Assembly: GCA_000508965.1 (NCBI GenBank)
Contig: BAHV02000020.1
Location: forward strand, 1 to 64,000
DNA: 64,000 bases
From: Dielma sp000508965
Lineage (GTDB): Bacteria > Bacillota_I > Bacilli_A > Erysipelotrichales > Erysipelotrichaceae
Direction of reading: 5' to 3'
Shown: one piece after another, positions 25,862-35,069 of the stretch
How the letters are laid out: the number at the start of each line of letters is the position of its first letter
Numbering within the stretch: position 1 is the stretch's first letter
Translations under genes and position numbers: made by a program
The notes under the pieces: generated by a model
What the model was told of the DNA's origin: nothing
The model's database searches: none
What the model saw: the letters and a program-made list of their open reading frames with translations, nothing else

Positions 25862-27163
25862 TTATTTCCCCTCTTCCTCAGCAAGTGCGCGCTTGTCAAG
25901 AATCTTAAAGAACGGCAGATACATTGCCACCTGAATTAAAATCAATACTGCCTGAAGGACTGCTCCCTGCCAGCCGCAGGCAACAATGCCTGATAATAGA
26001 ACCGGTGTCCCTAATGGTATTTCAGCACCATTCGTAAACGGTACAAGACCGATATTCATACTGAAATAAGCAACTAAGAACGTAATGATCGGTGTTAAGA
26101 TCAATGGAATGATCATAATAGTATTCAATACCATCGGTAAACCAAAAGTAATCGGTTCATTGATCCCGCATAAGCCGGATGGCAGTGCCAGCTTGCCTAA
26201 TGTTTTATAGCGTGCCGATTTGGCAAAGAAGAACATGATGAAGCATAAGCCTAATGTACCGCCGGCACCGCCTAATGAAGCATACATTGACCAGCATGAT
26301 TTGGTGATGATGTTAGGTAAAGCTGTGCCAGCTGCATAGGCTTCAAGATTTTCCAAACCTGCCGTCGTATAAAGCATGGACAGGAACGGCATAACGATCA
26401 TACCGCCATGCAGACCGAAGAACCACATCAGTGAGCACATGATAATAAAAATAATAAAAGTGATCGGGCTTGCGGATAAATGCGATAACGGCGTCTTCAG
26501 CATTGTATAGATAAAGTCATTCATTGTGCCGAAGCTTGTCTGTGCAAAGCCAAAACGTACAAGGCAGAAAATGAAAGCAATTGCAAAAGCAGGAATCAAT
26601 GCAGAAAATGATTTAGAAATTGTCGGCGGCACTTGCTCCGGCATTTTAAGTATAATGTTATGTTTAATAAATAGATTATAGATCGTCGGTACAACCATGC
26701 CGAGAATCATAGCGCTGAACAAACCGGCAGCCCCAAGATAGCTTGTCGGCAAAGCAGCGGCAATGGATACGATTTCACCGCTGTCAGCCCCTTTTCCGGA
26801 TACACCGAGCGGAATCATCAATAAGAATACAAATAATGTAATAGAACCAATGATAGTAGAATCTTTTTCAAGCCCCAGCTTTTCAGCACATGCTTTACCG
26901 ATCAGATAAGCAGCATAAACAGCCAGCATATCCGTTGTTACTGTGGGTGCGAACGCCAGAATCGTCTTTAAACCTGTCGACGTAACAAAGGCTTGATACG
27001 GTGCGATCTGAAGATTGGCAAGCAAAGTGAATATAGCGCCTATCATCGTAATCGGCAATAAATATGAAAAACCAGTAGATATAGCCCCAAGATATTTATT
27101 CTGTGATAATTTGTCAGCTAAAGGTACAAGCACCTTTTCCAGCAATGCAGTGAATTTATCCAT
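25862..27163 (-). CDS. PTS lactose/cellobiose-type IIC permease
   Basis: A 433-residue membrane permease with about ten helices. Family marks are MDKFTALLEKVLVPLADKL, the NKYLGAISTGFSYLLP start of helix 1 and GLCGINEPITFGLPMVLNP-like GLCGINEPITFGLPMVLN. The start at 27163 is set by AAGGAGAAGG; the longer frame runs into promoter sequence. First gene of the operon. It imports and phosphorylates a beta-linked disaccharide or glycoside. Confidence 0.92.
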   Translation of the reverse strand: MDKFTALLEKVLVPLADKLSQNKYLGAISTGFSYLLPITMIGAIFTLLANLQIAPYQAFVTSTGLKTILAFAPTVTTDMLAVYAAYLIGKACAEKLGLEKDSTIIGSITLFVFLLMIPLGVSGKGADSGEIVSIAAALPTSYLGAAGLFSAMILGMVVPTIYNLFIKHNIILKMPEQVPPTISKSFSALIPAFAIAFIFCLVRFGFAQTSFGTMNDFIYTMLKTPLSHLSASPITFIIFIIMCSLMWFFGLHGGMIVMPFLSMLYTTAGLENLEAYAAGTALPNIITKSCWSMYASLGGAGGTLGLCFIMFFFAKSARYKTLGKLALPSGLCGINEPITFGLPMVLNTIMIIPLILTPIITFLVAYFSMNIGLVPFTNGAEIPLGTPVLLSGIVACGWQGAVLQAVLILIQVAMYLPFFKILDKRALAEEEGK

Positions 27164-27229
27164 AAATTCCTTCTCCTTATGTTTTATTTGTATTGAATGT
27201 ATCACGCCCATGGTAGCGATTACAAAAGC

Positions 27230-27258
27230 AGTATAGCATGCATTAAAATTTATTTCAA
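27230..27258 (-). promoter_or_regulatory. promoter of the PTS-sulfatase operon
   Basis: TTGAAA (27258-27253) and TATACT (27235-27230) with a 17-base spacer on the minus strand. Confidence 0.72.
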
Positions 27259-27274
27259 TACTTAAAACATAATT

Positions 27275-27300
27275 TGAAACATATTTTAAAATATATTTCA
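27275..27300. promoter_or_regulatory. 26-bp palindromic operator candidate for the RpiR regulator
   Basis: TGAAACATATTTT followed by its near-exact reverse complement; only one base pair breaks the 26-bp symmetry. It lies just upstream of the operon's -35 box. A related site CATATTTCAAATATATG (27313-27329) touches the rpiR -10 box. Confidence 0.6.
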
Positions 27301-27327
27301 GTTTCATAGGTACATATTTCAAATATA

Positions 27328-27336
27328 TGCTATAAT
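27328..27336 (+). promoter_or_regulatory. extended -10 promoter of the RpiR gene
   Basis: TGCTATAAT, an extended -10 element. The adjacent palindromic string suggests autoregulation. Confidence 0.55.
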
Positions 27337-27354
27337 CTAACCAGAGGTGATTTT

Positions 27355-28131
27355 ATGAATCCTTTAGAATTGATTCAGCATAATTTTGAAAGCTTCACTA
27401 AAACAGAGGAATTAATTGCCACTTTTATTTTAAATCAGCCTAAGGAATTTGCCAGAGCTTCCGTAGAGACAACGGTAACCGCGACAGGCACATCAAAAGC
27501 TGCGATGATCCGTTTCGCAAAAAAACTTGGCTATAATGGTTATTCAGAATTGAAATACGAGTTATCAAGATTCTTGATTTCATCCAGTTTCAATAACCCT
27601 GAGGACAAGATTGAACCGGATCAGACGATCCAGTTCATTACCAGCTATTATTGCAAGGCAATCGAACAAATCAATGAAACTGTTGATATCCATCAGGTAA
27701 GAGCTATTGCTCATGCCATTATTCAAGCTCGGCGAGTTAAAATTCTAGCTATAAACCGAACCTCTTTAGCTGCCAAACAGCTGCAGATGCGAATGCTGAA
27801 GATCGGTCTTGATTCAGATACTTTAGATGACACTACCATGATGTTTGATGCCGTCAATATTATGGATGAACAAGACTTCTGTTTAATCTTCACCATAAAG
27901 GATAATGGGCATATTTATCAGGATCGTATCGATGTTCTTAATGATAATCATTGCCCTGTCGGTATTGTTACTATGACCGCCCTGCCATTTATAAAACAAT
28001 GTACGCATGTCATCAACTTACCGCCGGTATCTAAAGGTTATGCCAAGTTTATCGATGAACAGGCTATTTACTTTGTTTTTGTGGAAATTCTTTTGAATGA
28101 ACTTGCAAATATGTCAAAGCATACTGATTAA
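27355..28131 (+). CDS. RpiR-family transcriptional regulator
   Basis: A 258-residue regulator with an N-terminal RpiR helix-turn-helix (VETTVTATGTSKAAMIRF and KKLGYNGYSELK, about residues 35-70) and a C-terminal SIS sugar-phosphate-binding domain at about 105-245. It is divergent from the PTS-sulfatase operon and almost certainly controls it in response to a phosphorylated sugar. The start follows AGAGGTG. Confidence 0.9.
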   Translation: MNPLELIQHNFESFTKTEELIATFILNQPKEFARASVETTVTATGTSKAAMIRFAKKLGYNGYSELKYELSRFLISSSFNNPEDKIEPDQTIQFITSYYCKAIEQINETVDIHQVRAIAHAIIQARRVKILAINRTSLAAKQLQMRMLKIGLDSDTLDDTTMMFDAVNIMDEQDFCLIFTIKDNGHIYQDRIDVLNDNHCPVGIVTMTALPFIKQCTHVINLPPVSKGYAKFIDEQAIYFVFVEILLNELANMSKHTD

Positions 28132-28140
28132 GTATAGAAA

Positions 28141-28187
28141 AAGGAAAGATGATTTCATTTTTATAATGATACTCACTTTCCTTTTTT
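28141..28187 (+). terminator. terminator of the RpiR gene
   Basis: AAGGAAAG/CTTTCCTT stem (28141-28148 with 28176-28183) followed by a run of T residues. Confidence 0.75.
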
Positions 28188-28196
28188 TATTTATCA

Positions 28197-28472
28197 TTAT
28201 CTCTTTAACTGATTCAAGTATTCTTCCTTTGACTCCGGATGATCCGGATTCATCCAAGCAGATCGAGTATTCAATTTAACAAACAAGATCGTGCCGATCA
28301 AGATTATCAGCAAGGATATAAACGTATCTGACACAAACTGTGAAACATGAGCTTCACTTGCTGTGAAAGCCTGTGAATAATCGATAATGATTTTGATGAT
28401 GCCGGCGGGAATGCAGGCTAACAGCAAATATGTCCATTTACTCGTTACAACTAAACCGCTTTGTTTTTTCAT
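28197..28472 (-). CDS. small two-helix membrane protein
   Basis: A 91-residue protein with two hydrophobic helices (about residues 13-33 and 50-70), a short basic N-terminus and a charged C-terminal tail (HPESKEEYLNQLKR). The start is placed at 28472 behind AAAGGACAAGG. The family is not recognised. It lies downstream of the glycyl-radical enzyme gene, about 95 bases away, and may have its own promoter. Confidence 0.55.
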   Translation of the reverse strand: MKKQSGLVVTSKWTYLLLACIPAGIIKIIIDYSQAFTASEAHVSQFVSDTFISLLIILIGTILFVKLNTRSAWMNPDHPESKEEYLNQLKR

Positions 28473-28566
28473 AGCCTTGTCCTTTCTATTCAAAATGAAT
28501 ACTGCTTACTATCTTTAGTATAACAAATCAGGACTATAAAAACAGCAATGATGACAAAAACGATAG

Positions 28567-30108
28567 CTAGTGTGATGTTTCTACACGGCGGTCCAATGCC
28601 TGAGCACCGTCGCGCTGACCCTTGCCGAGAACTGTCGCTCCGTTAAGCACCTGCTGACCGGCATCAAGCTTTGCCAATTCACTCTTTTTCACAAGATAAC
28701 CCGTGACTCTTACAACATCGCTGTCACTTGAATAACCGCTGAAATAACGCATACCCTTGGCAAAGGCTCCCTTAACGATATCAACAATAGCTTCGGGGGA
28801 ACGATCCCACGTCTCATCAAAAGTAAAAATATCACCGATACCCGTAGGGAAATATTTATGATAATGAGTTGAATGCATGACATGGGTCACAATTTCCGGT
28901 TCAGCACCGATTGGAATGCGTGCCCCCGGTGTATTGCTCATCATATCATCACTGATTCCTACCTGAGCATGCAGTCCATAATGACCGCCGACCTTCGAGC
29001 AATATAAACCCGGATGAGCCATTACCAGCTCCTCCATCTTCTCGCAGATCTTAACAGCCAAAGCATCTGCTTCAGCGTTATTGCCATAGCCCTGCTTCGG
29101 ATCTTTGATGCCTAACAGCTTATTGACACATTCAGCAACGCCGACAACACCAATCATGCCAATGAATTTTTCACGGTCGATAAAGCCTTCCTTAACAAGG
29201 TAATTCGATTTAAAGAATGCTGATTCTTCCACAATAAAACGAATCCGGCGATCCGTAAATTCGAGCAGCAGCCGCATATAATAAGGCAGTGTTTCATTTA
29301 AAAATTGATCGATACTTTCCGCTTTTTCACTCATTTCATGCAGCTTGATGCGATTGAGCGTATAACCGCCGCCGCCAATCTTCAGCACGTTCAAGCAGCT
29401 GGCTACACCATAATCCTCGCCCCACTCTGCCATACACATCTGATGATTGCAGAAGGATGGCTTCGATACCTTAAGCATGCATTTAGCAACCTTCGCAGCA
29501 TAACTGTCCGGCGTGATTTCAGGATCATACTTCAATGTGATATTAGGAACAGCAAGCTGCATTTCTTCACTTAATTCCAGAATCAGATTTCCTGTCACCG
29601 TTTCCCTTGGGCCGATATCCATATGTACAAATGAATCAGAGATCGTCTTATCGATATGCAGTAAGAACAGCTTTAAAGTGCGCTTTGCCTTCGCCCGATC
29701 TTCCTTTAATACAAAAGGCTCCAGCATGGCATCAATATCACCCAGATAAACCGGATAACTTCCTGCTGCCGGCGTATTCTTATACATGATCAATAAAGAA
29801 TTACATGCTTCCTGCAGATCGGTTGGCGGATCTAACTCCAAAAACTTACACCCATCGGTAAACAGTTTCTTAAAATCAACTAATACATAACGCGGACGGA
29901 AAGGCGCACTTCCCTCATAAAGATCACAGATAATACCTTCATCCATGGCCTTCTTTAATTCATCCGTCTTTAAAAAATCCCCCAGCGTATCTTCCCCGAT
30001 TTTGGCTAACTCCAATACTTGCTGGAAATAAGTTAAACGCTCATTCTTAATTACATTCATGGCGCTTGTTTCTCTTTCTTTATCCAGTACTCCGGTTACT
30101 TGACTCAT
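28567..30108 (-). CDS. yjjI: YjjI-family glycyl-radical enzyme
   Basis: A 513-residue protein of the YjjI (DUF3029) glycyl-radical family, much shorter than pyruvate formate-lyase. The C-terminal VVRVTGYLVKKSE carries the glycine expected to hold the radical (RVxGY). A cysteine-rich segment SFCNHQMCMAEWG and GVASCLNVLKIGGGGYTLN probably supplies the thiyl cysteine. The reaction is unknown. YjjI is normally paired with the activase YjjW, which is not in this window. It needs anaerobic conditions. Start set by AAGGGA. Confidence 0.85.
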   Translation of the reverse strand: MSQVTGVLDKERETSAMNVIKNERLTYFQQVLELAKIGEDTLGDFLKTDELKKAMDEGIICDLYEGSAPFRPRYVLVDFKKLFTDGCKFLELDPPTDLQEACNSLLIMYKNTPAAGSYPVYLGDIDAMLEPFVLKEDRAKAKRTLKLFLLHIDKTISDSFVHMDIGPRETVTGNLILELSEEMQLAVPNITLKYDPEITPDSYAAKVAKCMLKVSKPSFCNHQMCMAEWGEDYGVASCLNVLKIGGGGYTLNRIKLHEMSEKAESIDQFLNETLPYYMRLLLEFTDRRIRFIVEESAFFKSNYLVKEGFIDREKFIGMIGVVGVAECVNKLLGIKDPKQGYGNNAEADALAVKICEKMEELVMAHPGLYCSKVGGHYGLHAQVGISDDMMSNTPGARIPIGAEPEIVTHVMHSTHYHKYFPTGIGDIFTFDETWDRSPEAIVDIVKGAFAKGMRYFSGYSSDSDVVRVTGYLVKKSELAKLDAGQQVLNGATVLGKGQRDGAQALDRRVETSH

Positions 30109-30232
30109 TCAATCCCTTCTTTCTTTAATCTCATAATAACAAATATAAGTCAATTTGAACAGATAGAAAAAAGCAAATCGTCAAATTATTTTTTTATCGT
30201 TTATTTATCTTTCCATCTTGTTCATATCCCCT

Positions 30233-30238
30233 TATAAT
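30233..30238 (+). promoter_or_regulatory. -10 box of the AraC gene
   Basis: TATAAT, with TTTCCA 17 bases upstream (30210-30215) as a weak -35 box. Confidence 0.5.
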
Positions 30239-30253
30239 ATGGATGGTGATTTC

Positions 30254-31156
30254 ATGAAATTAATACATTCAAACAGCAAAACAACACCCTTGATCGATGA
30301 TAACCTAAGCAGTTTTTTTAATACTTTCAGCATTTGCGTAAACAGCGTGGGGGTATGGAGCAGCTATATTGAAAAAAAAGCAACTTATACGATCAAGGAT
30401 ATTGAATTGATCTATTATACAAAAGGCGGTTCACAGACAACGATCCAAGGCAACGTTTATGAATGCAGAGAAAATGATTTGATGATCTTAGAACCTTATG
30501 GCATCTATCATTCTAAAAACGAAGGCCAAGAGGGTTATGAATATATTTATATCCATTTTGACATTGAACCCATTGCCTTGCAGCATGAGCTGATTGAAAT
30601 GCTTATAGGCAGCAGTCCTGTTAAACATTGTACGGATAATAAGATGAAAGCTTTATTCAATCATACAATAGCCGAAGTTAAGAAACAGCAGATAGGTTCA
30701 AGAGCCGTCATCAACATGCTTGTGAAATCCATCTGTATTGAAATCATCCGCAGCTATAACTGCACACCTTTCGAAATCACTTATCCTGAAAATAAACTGA
30801 CTGATCAAAGCGTATTAGTGAATGAAGTCATTAAATACATCCTCAATCACATCAGTGAAGATTTAAGCGTTAAAAAGCTTGCCGCTGTCTTTACGATCAG
30901 TGAAAATTATTTATATAAATCATTTATGAAAATTGCCGAACAATCACCAAGCCAATTTATTATTCAGATGCGTCTTGATTTGGCAAAAAACTATTTAGCA
31001 AGCGGTATTATGAGTATTCAGCAAATCACTCATGAAATAGGCTTTACTTCCCAGCAGCATTTTTCCAGAGCATTCCGTCAGCATGAGGGAATGTCTCCCA
31101 GTCAATATCAGAAAATGCTTCTTAATAATAAAGCAAGAACTGAACTCATTGACTGA
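30254..31156 (+). CDS. AraC-family transcriptional regulator
   Basis: A 300-residue regulator. The N-terminal half is a cupin-like sensor (GSQTTIQGNVYECRENDLMIL, EYIYIHFDIEP) and the C-terminal 100 residues are the double helix-turn-helix AraC domain (DLSVKKLAAVFTISENYLYKSF and IGFTSQQHFSRAFRQHEGMSPSQYQ). It is divergent from yjjI and convergent with a flavoreductase gene; regulation of yjjI is the simplest guess. The start at 30254 follows GGTGAT. Confidence 0.88.
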   Translation: MKLIHSNSKTTPLIDDNLSSFFNTFSICVNSVGVWSSYIEKKATYTIKDIELIYYTKGGSQTTIQGNVYECRENDLMILEPYGIYHSKNEGQEGYEYIYIHFDIEPIALQHELIEMLIGSSPVKHCTDNKMKALFNHTIAEVKKQQIGSRAVINMLVKSICIEIIRSYNCTPFEITYPENKLTDQSVLVNEVIKYILNHISEDLSVKKLAAVFTISENYLYKSFMKIAEQSPSQFIIQMRLDLAKNYLASGIMSIQQITHEIGFTSQQHFSRAFRQHEGMSPSQYQKMLLNNKARTELID

Positions 31157-31172
31157 GCCAGTTCTTGCTTTT
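31131..31172. terminator. bidirectional terminator
   Basis: A 12-bp perfect stem (31131-31142 with 31159-31170) between convergent genes, with T/A runs on both sides. Confidence 0.85.
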
Positions 31173-31180
31173 AATATTGA

Positions 31181-32938
31181 TTATTCTTTGATATAAGCAG
31201 AAGCATTTTCACCGGCAATACGTCCCCAAGTGACTGCATTTGATAATGTAAAGCCCATATAAGAGGAATTAGCACTCACTTCACCGGCAGCATATAAACC
31301 ATTGATTACGGTGTTATCAGCTCTGATTACTTCACTCTTTTCATTTCTGGCAACACCGCCGTAGGTGATGATTTCACATGGCACAACAGCCACCGCAACA
31401 TAAGGAGAAGTCAAGGGTGACATCACCGTGCGTTTGAATTCAGGATCAGTATTATTTGCTGCATATGAATTATAGTTTTCAATCGTTTCCTTAAGTACGG
31501 CAGGATCAAGATTCATCTTTTCTGCCAGTTCTTCAGGTGTATCGGCAGTAATGAATTCTAGATTTTCACCGCGTTTGATTTCAGCGGCATCGATTGCTGC
31601 CTTATCAGAAATAGCCCAAACAAAGCCAGCGCCTTCTTTATGCATTTGATCAAAAATAGGTTCATTCAGCAGCTGTGTCATATAACCGCCGCTCTTTTCA
31701 TCAACAAAACGCTTTGCATCTTGTCCGACTAATACAAGATTATTCTGTGCAATAAATTTTGAGATATTGGCACTGGCGCTTGTACCCTTATAGTCCTTCA
31801 TAATTTCATAATCTTTAAGTACTGCCATTAAGTGATTCGTATGTGTTAAAGCAGCGCCTACATTGCTTGCCATGATCAAACCATCGCCGGTATTGGAAGG
31901 ATGTCCGATACCAAACGTTCCGGCCTTTTCCGGATCGAGCAGAGCTGTTAATTCAGGGTTATAAGAATAACCGCCAGTAGCAAGGATTACGGCTTTTGTA
32001 TGAATTGTATAAGTGCCGTCGGCTGTTTCCACAACTACGCCGCTTACATTATTATTTTCATCCAATAAGATCTCGACAGCTTTATTTTCTGTACGAATTT
32101 CAACTCCTGCAGTTTCAGCAGTTGAAGTTAAATGCTGAATTAAACTTGGGCCGAAACCATCAACTACGTGCATCATTTTCAACGGGCCATAGCCAACCAA
32201 TGCATCAGGCTGGAATTCCACTTCTGCGCGATCAATCAGCCAGTCGATGGTCTTTCCGCTTGACTCAACAGTAATCTTAGTCAGCTCTGGATCAAGCTTC
32301 CATAATGCATTATTCATCAAATTGTCAACCATTGCTTCATAAGTTAATGCTTCATCACCGGCAGCTTTTTGAATCTTAGTTTCATAACCGGCGATCATTC
32401 CCTGTGCAGTAGCTGTTGTACCGCCTGTAGCAAGCATTTTTTCTAATACGATAATCTTTTCTGTACCTTTATCAGCCGCTTCGATAGCAGCACTTAAACC
32501 GGCACCGCCGCCGCCAATTACAACAATATCCGCTTCGGTATCTTCGACAGCTGTATCCTTGATTTCAGCTTTTGGTTCAAGCTTAGATGCATCAACACCA
32601 GCTTCATTTAAAGCATTTGTCACTGCTTCGATCACTGCATTGCTGGAAATCGTAGCACCGGTCACGGCGTCTACCTTGACAGACTGTGCCTGAACGATTT
32701 TTTCAATCATCTTATCAACAGCAAGATCTCCCAGTCCGGCAGTTTCCTGCTGTTCCTTGACATTGATGCTCTCAATCTCTTTCTCACTCAAAACAACCTC
32801 TAAGACAACGTCACCGTTCATTCCCTTTGCCGAGCCGGAATAAGTACCAGCTTTAAATGCTGAACTATCATCTTTAGCAGGTGTACAGGCACTTAGTACA
32901 AGCATAAATGCCAAACAATATCCAATCAACCTTTTCAT
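31181..32938 (-). CDS. secreted FMN/FAD lipoprotein reductase, UrdA/fumarate-reductase-like
   Basis: A 585-residue lipoprotein (lipobox LVLSAC). Residues about 30-110 form an FMN-binding domain with flavinylation motif DAVTGAT, where Thr would take FMN from ApbE. From about 133 lies a fumarate-reductase-type FAD domain starting DIVVIGGGGAGLSAAIEAADKG, ending AAGEVSANSSYMGFTLSNA. Such exported flavoreductases use organic acids (fumarate, urocanate, cinnamates) as anaerobic electron acceptors. The acceptor here is unknown. ApbE and electron-donor genes are outside the window. Confidence 0.88.
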   Translation of the reverse strand: MKRLIGYCLAFMLVLSACTPAKDDSSAFKAGTYSGSAKGMNGDVVLEVVLSEKEIESINVKEQQETAGLGDLAVDKMIEKIVQAQSVKVDAVTGATISSNAVIEAVTNALNEAGVDASKLEPKAEIKDTAVEDTEADIVVIGGGGAGLSAAIEAADKGTEKIIVLEKMLATGGTTATAQGMIAGYETKIQKAAGDEALTYEAMVDNLMNNALWKLDPELTKITVESSGKTIDWLIDRAEVEFQPDALVGYGPLKMMHVVDGFGPSLIQHLTSTAETAGVEIRTENKAVEILLDENNNVSGVVVETADGTYTIHTKAVILATGGYSYNPELTALLDPEKAGTFGIGHPSNTGDGLIMASNVGAALTHTNHLMAVLKDYEIMKDYKGTSASANISKFIAQNNLVLVGQDAKRFVDEKSGGYMTQLLNEPIFDQMHKEGAGFVWAISDKAAIDAAEIKRGENLEFITADTPEELAEKMNLDPAVLKETIENYNSYAANNTDPEFKRTVMSPLTSPYVAVAVVPCEIITYGGVARNEKSEVIRADNTVINGLYAAGEVSANSSYMGFTLSNAVTWGRIAGENASAYIKE

Positions 32939-33054
32939 AGTGTACCTCCCATGGTTCTATAAATATAATCTAACAAAAGAATTCGTGAATATCTTCACTT
33001 ATTCAATTCTATATTTAACAATTTCGATACATTTTTGCCAATAACATGACAAAA

Positions 33055-33083
33055 CAAAAACGGACACAGTCCAATGTATCCGT
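33055..33083 (-). terminator. terminator of the second flavoreductase gene
   Basis: ACGGATACA/TGTGTCCGT stem (33083-33075 with 33068-33060) and a following T run on the minus strand. Confidence 0.78.
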
Positions 33084-33100
33084 TCTTATAAAATAAGTAT

Positions 33101-34942
33101 TTATTTGCCTAATGCTTTGCCAACTGCTTCAGCTGCTAATTTCCCGGAAGTCAGTGCCCAGCCGTTATTGGCACCGGAAGGTGAATCATCACCCATTACA
33201 CCGCCGGCTACTTCACCCGCAGCATATAAACCGCCGATAGCATTTCCTTCCTCATCCAAAACCTCTAAGGAAGTATTCACCACAAGGCCGCCCATCGTTG
33301 TCGCAAAACGAGGCTTCTGTTCTACAAGATAATACGGGCCTTCACCAATCGATGATGTCATATATTCCACAGGACGGCCAAACTCAGCATCATTGCCATC
33401 AGCAACATAAGTGTTATATGTGCTCACTGTATTTTCTAATACAGCGGCATCCATACCCACAGCAGCAGCTAAATCAGCAAGTGTATCAGCCTTCACAAAT
33501 ACCGGTGCTGATGATCCGTTATTAGCGATCCATGCATCAATATCACTGCCCGCAATACCGCCGGTAGACAGTTTTCCCTTAAAGGTTTCAAACGTATCCG
33601 CATCCATTAACAGGTAGAGCATCTGACCTTCCTGTTCTAATTCAACCGTTAGGATTTCACGATTGCTTGCTTTCTCGTTAACAACACGTTTACCCTCACT
33701 GTTTACTAGAATCGCATCCTCCGCAAAGGCAGCAATATTCCCGGCAATCGTTGATTTTGCGATGCCCTCACTGACTTCGATACCATTTGGATAACGCTTG
33801 CCATATTCCATCAAACGGGTCGCAGCACCTACATTTTCAGCAGTTGCCATGATGATGCCGTCACCTGTTGATGATTGCGGGCCATAGTATAATGCTGTTT
33901 TCATTTCATCTGACAGCAGATCCTTGTTATTACCATAACCGCCGGTAGCCAGTATCACTGATTCAGCATGGATCGTATAAAGCGTACCGTCATTTCCCTC
34001 AGCCTTAACGCCGGTGACATTGCCATTTTCATCAACGATCAATTCCGCAGCGCGAGTATTCAGATAAACCTCAGTCCCACTGTTTTCAATCTGTTCACGA
34101 TAAGTTTTCGCAAAACCTGCACCGCCGCCTGCATACGCTAATTCACGGTCATGAGAATATTCAGCAAGTACGTGCAGACCGCCTTCCATATCAAATTCTA
34201 CATTCTGATTTTCATGCATCCAATCTGTAGTTGCCCCAACATTTTCAGCATAAAGCTGCAATAATTCAGGCACATTTAAATTTGCTCCATTCTTCATAAA
34301 ATCTTCAATCATGCTTTCAGCACTGTCATCGCTGACACCGGCCTCCGCCTGCAGCTTAGAGCCATATACAACCTGATTGCCGCCGCTGATTGATATAGCA
34401 CCGCCTAAGAAAGACATTTTCTCAAGCAAAATTACATTCAGGCCTAATTCTCTTGCCCGCAATGCTGCACTCATCCCTGCCGCACCGCCGCCGACAACTA
34501 CAAGATCACTGCTCAGGGTAACTTCTTCACCGCTGGCTTTATTAATCGCAGCTTTTACTAAAGCATCAACATCACCGCCGGCTTGTTTAACACAATCCTT
34601 GACAGCTTCAAGCAGGGCATTGCTTGAATTCGTTGCACCTGAAATCGTATCGACACCTAATGACTGATATTCAACGATTTCCTTGGACAAAGTATCCATT
34701 GCGGTATTGCCTAGTCCCTCAGTTTCCTTCTGACTGATGATTTCAATAGAATCAATTTTATCCTCACTGAATGTAACAGATACTTCAACTTCACCATTGT
34801 TGCCATCTGCAACTGCCGTATAAGTACCCGCTTTGTATAAACCGTCCGATGTTCCCTTTGGTGTTGAACAAGCACCTAATGCAAATACTAACGCACATGC
34901 ACTCAGCAATTTAAGCATCCTTAACATAAAATTCTTTTTCAT
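33101..34942 (-). CDS. secreted FMN/FAD lipoprotein reductase, second copy
   Basis: A 613-residue lipoprotein (lipobox FALGAC) built like its neighbour: FMN-binding domain with flavinylation motif DTISGAT near residue 100 and a FAD domain starting DLVVVGGGAAGMSAALRAREL near 145, ending YAAGEVAGGVMGDDSPSGANNG. The two proteins are clearly paralogous but diverged, so they probably use different acceptors. It is divergent from a LysR regulator, likely its controller. GGGAGGA precedes the start. Confidence 0.88.
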   Translation of the reverse strand: MKKNFMLRMLKLLSACALVFALGACSTPKGTSDGLYKAGTYTAVADGNNGEVEVSVTFSEDKIDSIEIISQKETEGLGNTAMDTLSKEIVEYQSLGVDTISGATNSSNALLEAVKDCVKQAGGDVDALVKAAINKASGEEVTLSSDLVVVGGGAAGMSAALRARELGLNVILLEKMSFLGGAISISGGNQVVYGSKLQAEAGVSDDSAESMIEDFMKNGANLNVPELLQLYAENVGATTDWMHENQNVEFDMEGGLHVLAEYSHDRELAYAGGGAGFAKTYREQIENSGTEVYLNTRAAELIVDENGNVTGVKAEGNDGTLYTIHAESVILATGGYGNNKDLLSDEMKTALYYGPQSSTGDGIIMATAENVGAATRLMEYGKRYPNGIEVSEGIAKSTIAGNIAAFAEDAILVNSEGKRVVNEKASNREILTVELEQEGQMLYLLMDADTFETFKGKLSTGGIAGSDIDAWIANNGSSAPVFVKADTLADLAAAVGMDAAVLENTVSTYNTYVADGNDAEFGRPVEYMTSSIGEGPYYLVEQKPRFATTMGGLVVNTSLEVLDEEGNAIGGLYAAGEVAGGVMGDDSPSGANNGWALTSGKLAAEAVGKALGK

Positions 34943-35035
34943 CTCTAATCCTCCCTGATTACTCTTAATTTTATCTCTTTTAAATTGATAATAAATAAAC
35001 TCACAAGCAAATATTCATAGCCAAAAGTAATAGAT

Positions 35036-35041
35036 TATACT
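35036..35041 (+). promoter_or_regulatory. -10 box of the LysR gene
   Basis: TATACT about 28 bases before the start. No good -35 box is seen. The 127-base intergenic region is A/T-rich and should hold the LysR sites for both directions, but I cannot fix a T-N11-A box. Confidence 0.4.
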
Positions 35042-35069
35042 AAAATAAGAATATAAGTGAGGTTTCTTT

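Noticed and set aside
28097..28279. 60-codon hydrophobic frame after the RpiR gene
   Set aside because: It is made of the terminator T runs and runs antisense into the small membrane-protein gene.
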